Shown: positions 1-6,523 of the stretch, one piece after another
Layout: each line of letters opens with the position of its first letter
Position numbering within the stretch: the stretch's first letter is position 1
Source: a virus
Virus record (IMG/VR): IMGVR_UViG_3300020186_000392
Span: 1-23,815 of that record
Length of the DNA: 23,815 bases
Direction: 5' to 3' (one strand)
Program-made: the position numbers and the translations under genes
The notes under the pieces: generated by a model
The model's database searches: none
What the model saw: only the letters and a program-made list of their open reading frames with translations
Told to the model about the DNA's origin: nothing

Positions 1-346
1 GAAATACCAAATAATCCCACGCAGATTCTTTGTTTTTATTTATATAGCGGGATTTTAAAGCACGTCGAACTGCTACACTTGTATTTAATTTCAATCTACG
101 TGTTGGATCAGATAATAAATATTTGAAATAATCTTTTCGTCTTGATAATCCATGCTTAGTTAAACGTTCTTTTCCTGCGCACCCACAAGATTTAGTTTTA
201 TATTTACTGCTTGTTAAATGTCCATGTCTAACAACAATCTTGTTTCCGCAACTACACTGGCATTCCCAAAAAGTCAAATTCAATTTTGTTTTACCGCATT
301 GTCTCATTCCATCTTTTTTCAAAACAGTAAGTCTTCCAAAAACCAT
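1..346 (-). CDS. Zn-binding, AP2/HNH-associated-type phage protein (3' end outside window)
   Basis: Open frame read leftward from ATG at 346 and running off the left edge, so the C-terminus is missing (about 115 codons visible). It begins MVFGRLTVL and then has Cys pairs (CQCSCG, later SCGC) that look like a small zinc-binding module. The FGRLTV...CxCxCG...SCGC pattern is familiar from phage proteins that carry AP2 or HNH parts, often selfish nucleases or their DNA-binding halves; the function here is inferred from that pattern only. The frame stays open upstream as far as a TAG and would add RTKNLTG, which fits the usual N-terminus of the family better; the only start-like codon there is ATT at 370, so the true start is uncertain. 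No clear ribosome binding site is seen. Confidence 0.55.
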   Translation of the reverse strand, partial: MVFGRLTVLKKDGMRQCGKTKLNLTFWECQCSCGNKIVVRHGHLTSSKYKTKSCGCAGKERLTKHGLSRRKDYFKYLLSDPTRRLKLNTSVAVRRALKSRYINKNKESAWDYLVF

Positions 347-400
347 ACCTGTAAGGTTTTTTGTTCGAATTGATTTTATGGTTTCAGTCTACCATATTTT

Positions 401-1075
401 TTATTCGTTAAGTCTTCCCTTGTTTTCCCCATATCCAGCTTTCTTTTTTAAGTTCATTATATCATCTTCTGATATTACTTGAAAAGACCAACCTCTTAAT
501 TGACAGTGATGTTTGGCGGCATTCCATTTTGATTGATTTTGCATTAATTTGCATTGATTCGCAGGTTTGATTTCCCAAATCTCTATCGCTCCATCACTAT
601 ACTCCACCAATAAGTCAGGGAAATATTGCTTCTTTTTGGCTCGGAAGAAATACTCCACAGAGAATGGCTCTACTTCATATCTAAGAACATCACCTATTTT
701 CTCCAATGATTCATATACTTCTAATTCATAACCACTTCGATAATGCAACTGTTTACCATTGTTCTTCTCGGATATGATATAACCTTCTTTGAAGTTTGGT
801 AATTTTCTTTTCTTGTTTGGATTTTTGGTGTCGTACATGACTGTCGCACGAAGTTGTCCATTTTGAGGACACTTCACAGATGGATGTTTTGTGCGAAAGT
901 GTAAACGAAGGTCACGCACCGGACAGCCACAATGCTTGAGCGGACAAACCAAGTATTCCCTGCCCTCTTCATGACCTTCAATGATGTGATCTCTCATTTC
1001 AGGATACGTATTGAAAATCTCAGCACAAACAAAGCAACAAAACTTCCTTTGGTTGTTATCTTGTGGGAATATCAT
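401..1075 (-). CDS. TnsA-like PD-(D/E)XK endonuclease with N-terminal C2H2-type zinc fingers
   Basis: A 224-residue protein. The N-terminal third has two zinc-finger-like units: CFVC followed by H-x4-H (about residues 14-35), then a second Cys pair with H-x4-H (about 44-64). The C-terminal half carries the pattern of a TnsA-type restriction-fold nuclease: an early Glu in YRSGYELEVY, then FPDLLVEY with the acidic residue, then EIWEIKP with the E-x-K pair. Such nucleases cut DNA in transposons and phage mobile or head-completion functions; the substrate here is unknown. ATG at 1075 overlaps the stop of the upstream ParB-like gene (ATGA), so the two are probably translated together. The assignment rests on motif reading. 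Confidence 0.6.
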   Translation of the reverse strand: MIFPQDNNQRKFCCFVCAEIFNTYPEMRDHIIEGHEEGREYLVCPLKHCGCPVRDLRLHFRTKHPSVKCPQNGQLRATVMYDTKNPNKKRKLPNFKEGYIISEKNNGKQLHYRSGYELEVYESLEKIGDVLRYEVEPFSVEYFFRAKKKQYFPDLLVEYSDGAIEIWEIKPANQCKLMQNQSKWNAAKHHCQLRGWSFQVISEDDIMNLKKKAGYGENKGRLNE

Positions 1076-1383
1076 GTTTTGAACTTTATTGGAACCTTTT
1101 CAATCTTTTGATCCAAAGCAACAATCAATCTGTGTAAACCATCATCAATATTATAATTTGAATGAATGATAATTGGCTGTTTGAAACCATGTGTTGATAT
1201 GCTATTAGCCAAATTTTTTAAGTAATTTGCATCTTCAATTCTCATGTTTTCCATGAGTTTTTTGTTGCCAGGATGTTGACGATCATATAATTCAGTCGTG
1301 ACAATCATTTTAACATCTTGACCGTCATGATGAGATACTGAAGACCAAGTGTCTGATTCCAACCATAAAGAAAAACTATCCAT
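1072..1383 (-). CDS. small ParB-like nuclease-fold protein
   Basis: A 103-residue protein whose second half matches the core of the ParB/Srx fold: LANSISTHGFKQPIIIH, then DDGLHRLIVAL and a final VPIKF strand. In ParB-like domains the GF-x-x-PI strand and the D-G-x-H-R segment form the nucleotide-binding pocket. Many phages carry isolated ParB-like domains, some fused to or beside nucleases; here it directly precedes the TnsA-like nuclease with a 4-base overlap and itself overlaps the end of the upstream unknown gene by 8 bases, suggesting one transcript. There is no DNA-binding helix-turn-helix, so a role in chromosome partition is unlikely. Confidence 0.6.
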   Translation of the reverse strand: MDSFSLWLESDTWSSVSHHDGQDVKMIVTTELYDRQHPGNKKLMENMRIEDANYLKNLANSISTHGFKQPIIIHSNYNIDDGLHRLIVALDQKIEKVPIKFKT

Positions 1384-1738
1384 TCGCGGCTTTCTTCATT
1401 AGCATTTTTTCAGCTTGATCTTTTTCAGTTATAACATTGATTTCTGATATGTCTTTTTCGGTAAAAATTGTTTGGTCTTTTTGTCCTTCTAGGTCTTTAT
1501 AAAGATTCACAGCGGAAAAACTGGCTTCTTTCATCCATCCTGGTGTGTGATCCTCATCTTCCGGGTCGACCATTTTCGCGTAAGTAACACGTGATGATTC
1601 TCCACCTCCGTATAAATCGCCTTTATAGGTAAAGAAAAAATTGATACCACTCATCATTGTTTTGACGTGATTCTTTTTTTCTTCATTCTCCCATAATTGA
1701 TTCCATTTCAACATTATACGTTTGGTGACATTGCCCAT
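1376..1738 (-). CDS. hypothetical protein, 120 aa
   Basis: Not recognised. It is charged and soluble, with a basic Trp-rich N-terminus (KRIMLKWNQLWENEEKK), a Gly/Tyr/Phe-rich middle and an acidic C-terminal half. No signal peptide or membrane segment is seen. It is the first gene of a three-gene minus-strand run with overlapping ends (this gene, ParB-like, TnsA-like nuclease), so a shared role with those DNA-acting proteins is possible but unproven. ATG at 1738 has only a weak ribosome binding site. Confidence 0.55.
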   Translation of the reverse strand: MGNVTKRIMLKWNQLWENEEKKNHVKTMMSGINFFFTYKGDLYGGGESSRVTYAKMVDPEDEDHTPGWMKEASFSAVNLYKDLEGQKDQTIFTEKDISEINVITEKDQAEKMLMKKAANG

Positions 1739-1755
1739 AATTGTTATATATTGAC

Positions 1756-1784
1756 TTGAATTTCTTTTCGATATTTGATATGAT
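1756..1784 (+). promoter_or_regulatory. sigma70-like promoter for the dNMP kinase-HldE operon
   Basis: TTGAAT (1756-1761), a 17-base spacer and TATGAT (1779-1784), ending 27 bases before the ATG at 1812. A ribosome binding site TGGAGT (1801-1806) follows. It lies in the divergent gap between the minus-strand run ending at 1738 and the plus-strand operon. Seen by eye only; AT-rich sequence produces chance matches. Confidence 0.45.
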
Positions 1785-1811
1785 ATATGATTCTAATTGT
1801 TGGAGTCATAA

Positions 1812-2408
1812 ATGAAAAATCCATTCATTATTGGAGTTGGTGCCCAAATCGCAAATGGCAAAGACGCGCTTTGTAATTACTTGGCAGACAAATTAGGTTC
1901 AAATTGGCATCGTGCATCATTTGCCAGTAATGTAAAGAGAATTTATTGCGAAGCATTTGGTGTTGATCTTGATTTTATTGAAAAGTGGAAGAGAGTTGAT
2001 GAGCCGCCACCTGGATTCAAAATGAACATAAGAAAAGGACTTACATTCATTGGAGATGGATATCGACAAATACAGCCAAATATCTGGATTGATATGCTTC
2101 TCAAAAACAATGAACGAAATTTAATAATTAGTGACGCACGTTATAAGAATGAAGCCGACGCCATCCGTAAAAACGGCATAGCAATTTTACTGTGGCGACC
2201 CGGACATGAGAACGATATTCAAAACGACAGCGAACAACAACTGATGCCTTTTGTCAATCAATTGAAGCGAACTAAAGATGGGGAGATTAGCGATCCATCA
2301 ATTCCTTTTGATTTGTGGATAAAAAATGATGGGGACATTGATAGTTTATATGGAAAGATCGATAACATCATCATCCCATATGTGAACAATGTCCGAAATA
2401 ATAGATAA
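1812..2408 (+). CDS. deoxynucleoside monophosphate kinase (T4 gp1-like)
   Basis: A 198-residue protein, close in length to T4 gp1 (about 240). The P-loop is at residues 10-18 (G-AQIAN-GKD), a variant of GxxxxGK[ST] found in this family with Asp after Lys. A later LIISDARYKNEADAI segment followed by a hydrophobic strand and RPG fits the LID/adenine side of the family. These enzymes phosphorylate dNMPs, including phage-specific modified ones, to supply dNTP synthesis in the infected cytoplasm. The start is supported by TGGAGT seven bases upstream. The last 20 bases overlap the start of the HldE-like gene, indicating translational coupling. Confidence 0.75.
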   Translation: MKNPFIIGVGAQIANGKDALCNYLADKLGSNWHRASFASNVKRIYCEAFGVDLDFIEKWKRVDEPPPGFKMNIRKGLTFIGDGYRQIQPNIWIDMLLKNNERNLIISDARYKNEADAIRKNGIAILLWRPGHENDIQNDSEQQLMPFVNQLKRTKDGEISDPSIPFDLWIKNDGDIDSLYGKIDNIIIPYVNNVRNNR

Positions 2409-3807
2409 AATTAGAAGTAAACGAGTTCGGGTTGCCGTCATTGGTGACTCGATGATTGACGTATACCATTATGGCAAAGTCAGTCGCATCTCTCCCGAAT
2501 TCCCAGTACCTATCCTTCATTCAAAAGAAAACCACCAGGAACTAGTTCCTGGTGGTGCTGCCAACGTTTGCTACCAATTCTCACATCTAAACGCAAAAGT
2601 ACACCTATTTGCTCCTTTGGACCTAGACGCTCTTAACATATTTAAACATAAATTTAATTTTGATGTATCTGGATGTCCAATTCTACCTGATGGATCATTT
2701 ATTCCAAAGAAAATACGTTATTATGATGACAACTTCCCATTGCTAAGAAATGACATAGAGAAACCAAATTATGGATTAGATAATTTGACTTCAATTAGAG
2801 AATCCTTATTCTCTAATTTTATCGATTATGGACAGTTTGATGTGGTGATTCTAAGCAATTACAACAAAGGATTATTCGATTCAGACTTTACGACAAAAAT
2901 ATTGTCTTATTGTCGAAAACACAACATTCCTACTGTCGTTGATCCAAAAAACAATCCTGAATGGTGGTGGGACTGTGATTATTTCAAACCAAACGCAGCA
3001 GAAGCAGAAAAAATGACTGGGCGGTTTGATTGGAAACAACAATGCGAAATGTTGAAAAACTGTGCAAAGAAAGGCATAGTGATTACACAATCGGGTTCAG
3101 GCGTTGTTGGAATGGATGAATTTGGAGAATTGTTTGAATATCGCCCACGTACCACTATAAAAGATGTCAGCAGTGTAATTGGTGCAGGTGATGCCTTCTC
3201 AGCCGTTATGGGGCTTTCTATCGCACATGGACTGCCTTTACGAGAAGCAGTCAAGTGTGCTTTTGAAGCTGGAACACAATATGTCAAGGCTCGACACAAC
3301 AGACCAATTGCATTGTATGAACTGCATCGTCAACTCGACCCACTGAATGCCAAGATTGTACCAATTGAAGAATTGGCACGATTGAGGAATGGTGTGTATA
3401 AAGATTATCGTTGGGTTTTTAGCAATGGTTGTTTTGATCTAGGAATTCACGTTGGGCATATTGCTACACTCCAGGCAGCCAAGAGTCGTGGAGATAAACT
3501 AATTGTAGCAGTAAACTCTGACGAAAGTGTCAAAAGACTAAAAGGACCAACTAGACCAATTGTAACTCTGAATGACCGCATGAAAACGGTCGCAGCACTG
3601 GAATGTGTTGATTTTGTCGTCTCGTTTGAAAAAGATGTGCCTTACAATGTAATTGATGCCATCAGACCAAATGTATTAGTCAAAGGGTCAGATTGGGCAA
3701 ACAAAACAATTAGTGGTGTTGATTTGGTAGATGAAGTGTTTTTGGTTGATTACATTCAAGGACTAAGTACAACCAGTATAATCGAGAAAATCAAGCAAAA
3801 TGGATAG
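2389..3807 (+). CDS. hldE: HldE-like bifunctional heptose-phosphate kinase / nucleotidyltransferase
   Basis: A 472-residue two-domain protein, the same length as E. coli HldE (477). Domain 1 (about 1-320) is a PfkB/ribokinase-type sugar kinase: VIGDSMIDVY near the N-terminus, PGGAANV near residue 54, and the catalytic GAGDAF at 265-270. Domain 2 (about 340-472) is a cytidylyltransferase-like nucleotidyltransferase: SNGCFDLGIHVGH with H-x-G-H at 354-357, then VLVKGSDW and the end segment with GLSTTSI. In bacteria HldE makes ADP-heptose precursors for LPS inner core by phosphorylating heptose-7-P at O1 and adenylating the product. Here it may alter host envelope sugar or supply a phage sugar; the glycosyltransferase at 19257-20024 is a possible partner (inference). 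The gene carries two perfect inverted repeats (2531-2556, 2793-2818). Confidence 0.85.
   Translation: MSEIIDKIRSKRVRVAVIGDSMIDVYHYGKVSRISPEFPVPILHSKENHQELVPGGAANVCYQFSHLNAKVHLFAPLDLDALNIFKHKFNFDVSGCPILPDGSFIPKKIRYYDDNFPLLRNDIEKPNYGLDNLTSIRESLFSNFIDYGQFDVVILSNYNKGLFDSDFTTKILSYCRKHNIPTVVDPKNNPEWWWDCDYFKPNAAEAEKMTGRFDWKQQCEMLKNCAKKGIVITQSGSGVVGMDEFGELFEYRPRTTIKDVSSVIGAGDAFSAVMGLSIAHGLPLREAVKCAFEAGTQYVKARHNRPIALYELHRQLDPLNAKIVPIEELARLRNGVYKDYRWVFSNGCFDLGIHVGHIATLQAAKSRGDKLIVAVNSDESVKRLKGPTRPIVTLNDRMKTVAALECVDFVVSFEKDVPYNVIDAIRPNVLVKGSDWANKTISGVDLVDEVFLVDYIQGLSTTSIIEKIKQNG
2531..2556. repeat. 26-bp perfect palindrome inside hldE
   Basis: ACCACCAGGAACT is followed directly by its exact reverse complement, with no loop. 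It falls on the codons for the conserved LVPGGA motif of the kinase domain, so codon choice has been bent to give the palindrome. No T-run follows, so it is not a typical terminator. Confidence 0.8.
2793..2818 (+). repeat. 11-bp inverted repeat with 4-base loop inside hldE
   Basis: AATTAGAGAAT, loop CCTT, then ATTCTCTAATT and TTATC. It resembles an AT-rich hairpin with a short T-run but lies in the middle of the hldE reading frame, so it would act inside the gene if at all. Confidence 0.6.
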
Positions 3808-3815
3808 ATACATTT

Positions 3816-4100
3816 ATGATTAAAGGATTCAAGTCTTTTCGTGAGTTTGTAGATTATCGAGAAGGTGCAAGCATTGGTGCGGGCGGCGCTGGAGCTGGAG
3901 CTGCTGTCGCTGGTAGTGGAATTACTGGTGTAGCTGTCAATCCTAAAATGATTAACAAAATGAGACAAATTGTAAAACCAAAAGACCCAACAGCAGCAGG
4001 TAAATTAAATCGAATTCTTACAAAAAAAACACAAAATCCAAATGATAGCATGGAAGATTTAACTACTGCTGTAGACCTTGAAGACGGCATTAACAAGTAA
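3816..4100 (+). CDS. small protein with possible capsid-targeting N-terminus
   Basis: A 94-residue protein. It begins MIKGFKSFREFVDYREGA, followed by an Ala/Gly-rich run (about residues 18-40), then a basic helix-prone stretch and an acidic C-terminus. The FREFV segment followed by an acidic residue and Gly/Ala-rich sequence resembles the capsid-targeting N-termini of T4 internal head proteins, which are cut by the prohead protease after L/I-x-E; this is an analogy, not a family match. Similar N-termini occur at 9896 and 23156. It starts 8 bases after hldE and probably shares its transcript. It ends directly against the stop of the convergent HNH gene. Confidence 0.5.
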   Translation: MIKGFKSFREFVDYREGASIGAGGAGAGAAVAGSGITGVAVNPKMINKMRQIVKPKDPTAAGKLNRILTKKTQNPNDSMEDLTTAVDLEDGINK

Positions 4101-4376
4101 TTACATCCATTTCTCTTCTTCATTTATCCAATAGTGAAGAACCCATTTCCCGCTCGTGCTGTAATACTTCCTATCGATTTTAATTTCGCCTGCGTGAATG
4201 CGTCTATGGCAATTAGCACAACACGTCAAGGTATTGAATGTAGTGTATTTTCCACCATCTTCGCCAGGAACGATTCTGTGTGAGTCTAGAAGTGCGTAGT
4301 CATTCTCTTTGCAGAAGTAGCACTGTCCGTCGTACAGTTTTTTGATTTGTTTTTTTGATAGTTTGTGTTCCTCCAT
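4101..4376 (-). CDS. free-standing HNH endonuclease
   Basis: A 91-residue HNH nuclease. The zinc-holding Cys pairs are C19/C22 and C53/C56, and the beta-beta-alpha active site is DSH (H33), FNTL (N48) and CHRRIH (H57, H61). Such small proteins are usually phage homing endonucleases that spread their own gene; some act in DNA packaging beside terminase, but this one is distant from it. No ribosome binding site precedes the ATG at 4376. Instead the start codon lies in the loop of a 13-bp inverted repeat (4361-4402). It ends back-to-back with the plus-strand gene at 4100, as expected of a gene inserted between two others. Confidence 0.8.
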   Translation of the reverse strand: MEEHKLSKKQIKKLYDGQCYFCKENDYALLDSHRIVPGEDGGKYTTFNTLTCCANCHRRIHAGEIKIDRKYYSTSGKWVLHYWINEEEKWM

Positions 4377-4402
4377 AACTTAATATAGTGAGGAACACAA
4401 AC
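4361..4402 (-). promoter_or_regulatory. 13-bp inverted repeat around the HNH start codon
   Basis: GTTTGTGTTCCTC (4361-4373) and its exact reverse complement (4390-4402) are separated by 16 bases. On the minus-strand mRNA the loop holds the ATG (4376-4374) as its last bases, and the 3' arm is the start of the coding sequence. A TATATTAAG sequence in the loop may be a promoter element. An RNA hairpin here could block translation, or a dimeric repressor could bind the DNA. Confidence 0.65.
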
Positions 4403-4415
4403 CAACTTGAATTTT

Positions 4416-4868
4416 TTAGACGGCGGGATCAAAGACAACTGTCTCTTTTGGTGACTCTGACTCAGCCATTGCTAACGCTATAGCAAGCCCATCGGGTGAT
4501 TGACGAATGGTATCCCAAAACTTACCTCGATAAATTGCAAACCCATCAATTGTAAACTCGTTATTCTTTGAACAATAAGTGTACTCAGCCATTACGACGG
4601 ACAAGTCAGGTATGCGGATGGGAAGCCAAAGTTTCTCTGATCCACACTTCCATTTCTTCGGCATGACTTTATCTACGTAATCAAATACAAGCTCAAGATC
4701 AACACTGGCGGTAGCCAGCAAGTGATTCCATTGCTTGTTGAGTTTGATTACTTCGTTTTCTTCTTTGATTTTTTTCTGTTGTTCAATCTCTTCAGCACAA
4801 AATTTCTTGTTTTCGGCTATTCTGGCATGACCGATTTTCAAAAGTTTATTTACAATATCTGGTAGCAT
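4416..4868 (-). CDS. hypothetical protein, 150 aa
   Basis: Not recognised. Residues about 12-45 form a charged, probably coiled-coil helix (KKFCAEEIEQQKKIKEENEV), followed by a mixed domain with Trp/Tyr/Cys residues and an acidic C-terminus ending VVFDPAV. No membrane segment. Its ATG overlaps the stop of the interrupted 52-residue gene upstream by one base (TAATG), so it was probably translated by coupling to that gene before the mobile element split it. Confidence 0.55.
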   Translation of the reverse strand: MLPDIVNKLLKIGHARIAENKKFCAEEIEQQKKIKEENEVIKLNKQWNHLLATASVDLELVFDYVDKVMPKKWKCGSEKLWLPIRIPDLSVVMAEYTYCSKNNEFTIDGFAIYRGKFWDTIRQSPDGLAIALAMAESESPKETVVFDPAV

Positions 4869-4963
4869 TAGGACTCCAAATGGGATTCCAAAGAACGAAA
4901 TTCTATTTCACGTCTAATCATTTCTTCCATTATCTGAGTTGATGTAGGTGAATTATCAACCTT

Positions 4964-5130
4964 GTGAACTACCCACGACCCTAAAGGGTCGGGGCTTCCC
5001 GTTTCAACCTCGGTCGCCTAAGTATCCAATTAAGGATGCACGGTCTTATACCAAGTCCACGGGCTTTACTTTCGGGCGTTCCGCCCGTAGTTTATCATCC
5101 CCTTTCGGGGTGTTCTAAGTGCATCACCGC
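4964..5130 (-). ncRNA. candidate omega RNA scaffold of copy 1
   Basis: The right half of the element is rich in stems: CCCC-GAAA-GGGG, GGGCG-GAA-CGCCC inside a CGGGC/GCCCG pairing, ATCC/GGAT, and the terminal CGACCC/GGGTCG hairpin. In IS605 elements this region is transcribed as the TnpB guide RNA, and the 15-20 bases beyond the right end act as guide. For this copy the guide would be AAGGTTGATAATTCAC, which lies in the interrupted gene. The RNA 5' end is a guess. Confidence 0.45.
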
Positions 5131-5312
5131 TTGGTTTTCGTGGCGATACAAGATAATAGAGTCAGTCGTACTGGTTTTATTCCCACGAAAGTAGTATTTG
5201 TTTTTGCTTCAATTTTTAGTGCATCGCCTTCATCCCCTACCCTAAAGGGTTGCACCGCCCAAAGCGGCGGTGCAACATCTACCGATGTAGGGGCTTTCGG
5301 CTCCGAAGAATG
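4964..5312 (-). mobile_element. IS200/IS605-like mini-element, copy 1 (no transposase)
   Basis: A 349-bp element read leftward. Its left end lies directly 3' of TTTAC (5317-5313 on the minus strand), the target known for IS605, and its right end finishes GTAGTTCAC at 4964. The left end folds into a CCCCTAC/GTAGGGG stem enclosing small hairpins, one with a 9-bp GC-rich arm (TGCACCGCC). The right end has a CGACCC-TTTA-GGGTCG hairpin preceded by GGGAAGCCC, typical of IS605 right ends and TnpB guide-RNA scaffolds. No tnpA or tnpB is present and there is no target duplication, as expected of this family. It is nearly identical to copy 2 (11692-12038) in opposite orientation, with differences mostly in a short AT-rich segment. 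It interrupts a small phage gene. Confidence 0.85.
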
Positions 5313-5379
5313 GTAAACCCAAACAATGAGTTCACGTCCATTGACGTGAACATGCCGTTCAATTATTTTCATCATTTTC

Positions 5380-5625
5380 TCAAGCAACACGAAACCCAGG
5401 ACAGTTATCACCTACGGGAAGTTCGTGGTTGGTACGGTTGGAATCTCTGAATCTTCGCAAGAATAACTCTACTTCTGCAATAATTATTTCTGCCTTTTCC
5501 TTATCAGATTTAAGGCAGAAATAATTATCTTTATCATCTTGGCGAGCCAAGAATTTACATTGTTCTTGACCCTTGCCAATTTTACACTCTTCGTCCAACA
5601 TAGTAAGTGGCAATAAATTTAGCAC
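5380..5625 (-). CDS. hypothetical Cys-containing protein, 81 aa
   Basis: Not recognised. The start is GTG at 5625, chosen because AAGGAG (5631-5636) lies five bases upstream, a better signal than for the internal ATG codons. Residues about 9-40 contain Cys residues in a pattern (ECKIGKGQEQCKFLA...YFCLK) that might bind metal; the rest is charged. It overlaps the preceding zinc-ribbon gene by 7 bases and is followed immediately by the interrupted small gene, so it belongs to the same minus-strand operon. The coding sequence contains a 17-bp perfect inverted repeat (5480-5528). Confidence 0.6.
   Translation of the reverse strand: MLNLLPLTMLDEECKIGKGQEQCKFLARQDDKDNYFCLKSDKEKAEIIIAEVELFLRRFRDSNRTNHELPVGDNCPGFRVA
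5480..5528. repeat. 17-bp perfect inverted repeat, 15-base loop
   Basis: ATAATTATTTCTGCCTT (5480-5496) and its exact reverse complement (5512-5528) within the 81-residue gene. The stem is long for coding sequence. The AT-rich base on both sides would let it act as a weak terminator in either direction, or it may be a protein site or the scar of an inverted duplication. Confidence 0.75.
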
Positions 5626-6179
5626 GTTGGCTCCTTACTTTTGGCACAACCCCCACATTGGATGCTGTCGCCTTTTTGAACAAAACGATTACCGGCAGGA
5701 TGCCCACACCGATCACAGGACAGTTTTCGCATGAAGTTCTTCATCGTGATAAACTTTATACGCATTTTGCGAGCTTCTGCAACCTCTCGTTCCATCGCTT
5801 GATACTTCTTTATCACCTTTGGCATTCTTTTATCGACCTTGAAGAAAAGACACCTTAGTTCCCACCAATTGCCCTGATAGTGAACTAATTTGTCACTTCC
5901 CAATACGATTTGATGTCGTTTGCAACCACACAACGTGGAGACGCTTTTTGGTTCAATTTTTTTGTCCACTGGACGTTTGCACTTCAGGCACTCAGAGTCA
6001 ATTGACGTTGAGGGGAATCCACAATTGACGCATCTAATCTTAGAACTATCCAAATGAAACCCGTGTGTAGATTGGTTCGGTTGCATGTTTTGCTCGGAAA
6101 AAGCGCCACAAAGATGGCATTGTTCCTGGTGTCGCCTCAAGTAAAGGCATCCGCAGTCATCACATTTTAGAACGCTCAT
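5619..6179 (-). CDS. multi-zinc-ribbon hypothetical protein, 186 aa
   Basis: Several Cys pairs in series: CDDCGC and CHLCG near the N-terminus (about 6-24), CVNCG and CLKC (about 50-67), CGCKRH (about 84), and a C-terminal CDRCG...CGGC ribbon (about 155-178). This spacing fits three or more treble-clef or rubredoxin-like zinc ribbons with a basic helical segment (about 115-150) between the last two. Such proteins often bind nucleic acid or partner proteins, but no family was recognised. It is upstream of and overlaps the 81-residue gene. Confidence 0.6.
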   Translation of the reverse strand: MSVLKCDDCGCLYLRRHQEQCHLCGAFSEQNMQPNQSTHGFHLDSSKIRCVNCGFPSTSIDSECLKCKRPVDKKIEPKSVSTLCGCKRHQIVLGSDKLVHYQGNWWELRCLFFKVDKRMPKVIKKYQAMEREVAEARKMRIKFITMKNFMRKLSCDRCGHPAGNRFVQKGDSIQCGGCAKSKEPTC

Positions 6180-6200
6180 AACCGTAATTCTATACGTTTT

Positions 6201-6521
6201 TTAGTGTCTAAACAAGAACATTTTGGTGATTTTTGCTTCCAAGAACGTATTGTGTGCTGCTTTCGCACGCTCTAATTTTTCTTTTTCTGTTGGTGTGTGA
6301 TTTGCTTCATAAATGGCTTGTTGGGCAATCACCTCATTGCGAAGCCAAACCTCATGATGATCTGACCACATCCAAAAAACAAGTCCGGATAAAAATAAGA
6401 TAAACATTATACCTACAGAAATCGCTAATAGTTTAGCATAACCAGTGGTTGCTGCAAATATAACCAAAAGCTGCTTCATTGCATTATCTGATTTTACATC
6501 TTCAATATTTTGTTCTTCCAT
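6201..6521 (-). CDS. small membrane protein, 106 aa
   Basis: Residues about 16-52 are strongly hydrophobic (QLLVIFAATTGYAKLLAISV and onward to a Trp-rich end), enough for one long or two short membrane helices, followed by a soluble, charged helical C-terminal half. The acidic N-terminus has no signal-peptide cleavage site. The topology is compatible with a phage membrane accessory protein, for example a holin- or spanin-like protein, but no family signature is visible. It lies 2 bases downstream of the 290-residue gene and is probably co-transcribed with it. Confidence 0.55.
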   Translation of the reverse strand: MEEQNIEDVKSDNAMKQLLVIFAATTGYAKLLAISVGIMFILFLSGLVFWMWSDHHEVWLRNEVIAQQAIYEANHTPTEKEKLERAKAAHNTFLEAKITKMFLFRH

Positions 6522-6523
6522 TT

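Larger units (their letters stand above)
4868..5375 (-). pseudogene. small gene split by a mini-element (52 aa when restored)
   Basis: ATG at 5375 lies just after the TGA of the upstream gene. The first 21 codons (MMKIIERHVHVNGRELIVWV then Tyr) run to 5313, where the element at 4964-5312 begins. Read on through the element, the frame ends at 5124 as an 84-residue hybrid. If bases 4964-5312 are removed, codon Tyr21 is followed in frame by 31 more codons (KVDNSPTSTQIMEEMIRREI and onward) ending at TAA 4868-4870, which overlaps the next gene's ATG. The restored product is a small charged protein of unknown role. The exact restoration and the overlap shared with the next gene argue that this is the ancestral form. 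Confidence 0.8.

Noticed and set aside
346-370. ATT 370 as a second rare start codon
   Set aside because: The upstream residues fit the family pattern, but no ribosome binding site is present, so ATG 346 was kept and the option noted only.
4964-5312. CRISPR-like or IscB-associated HEARO RNA
   Set aside because: There are no regularly spaced repeats, no cas or iscB gene, and the end structure and TTTAC target fit IS605/TnpB better.
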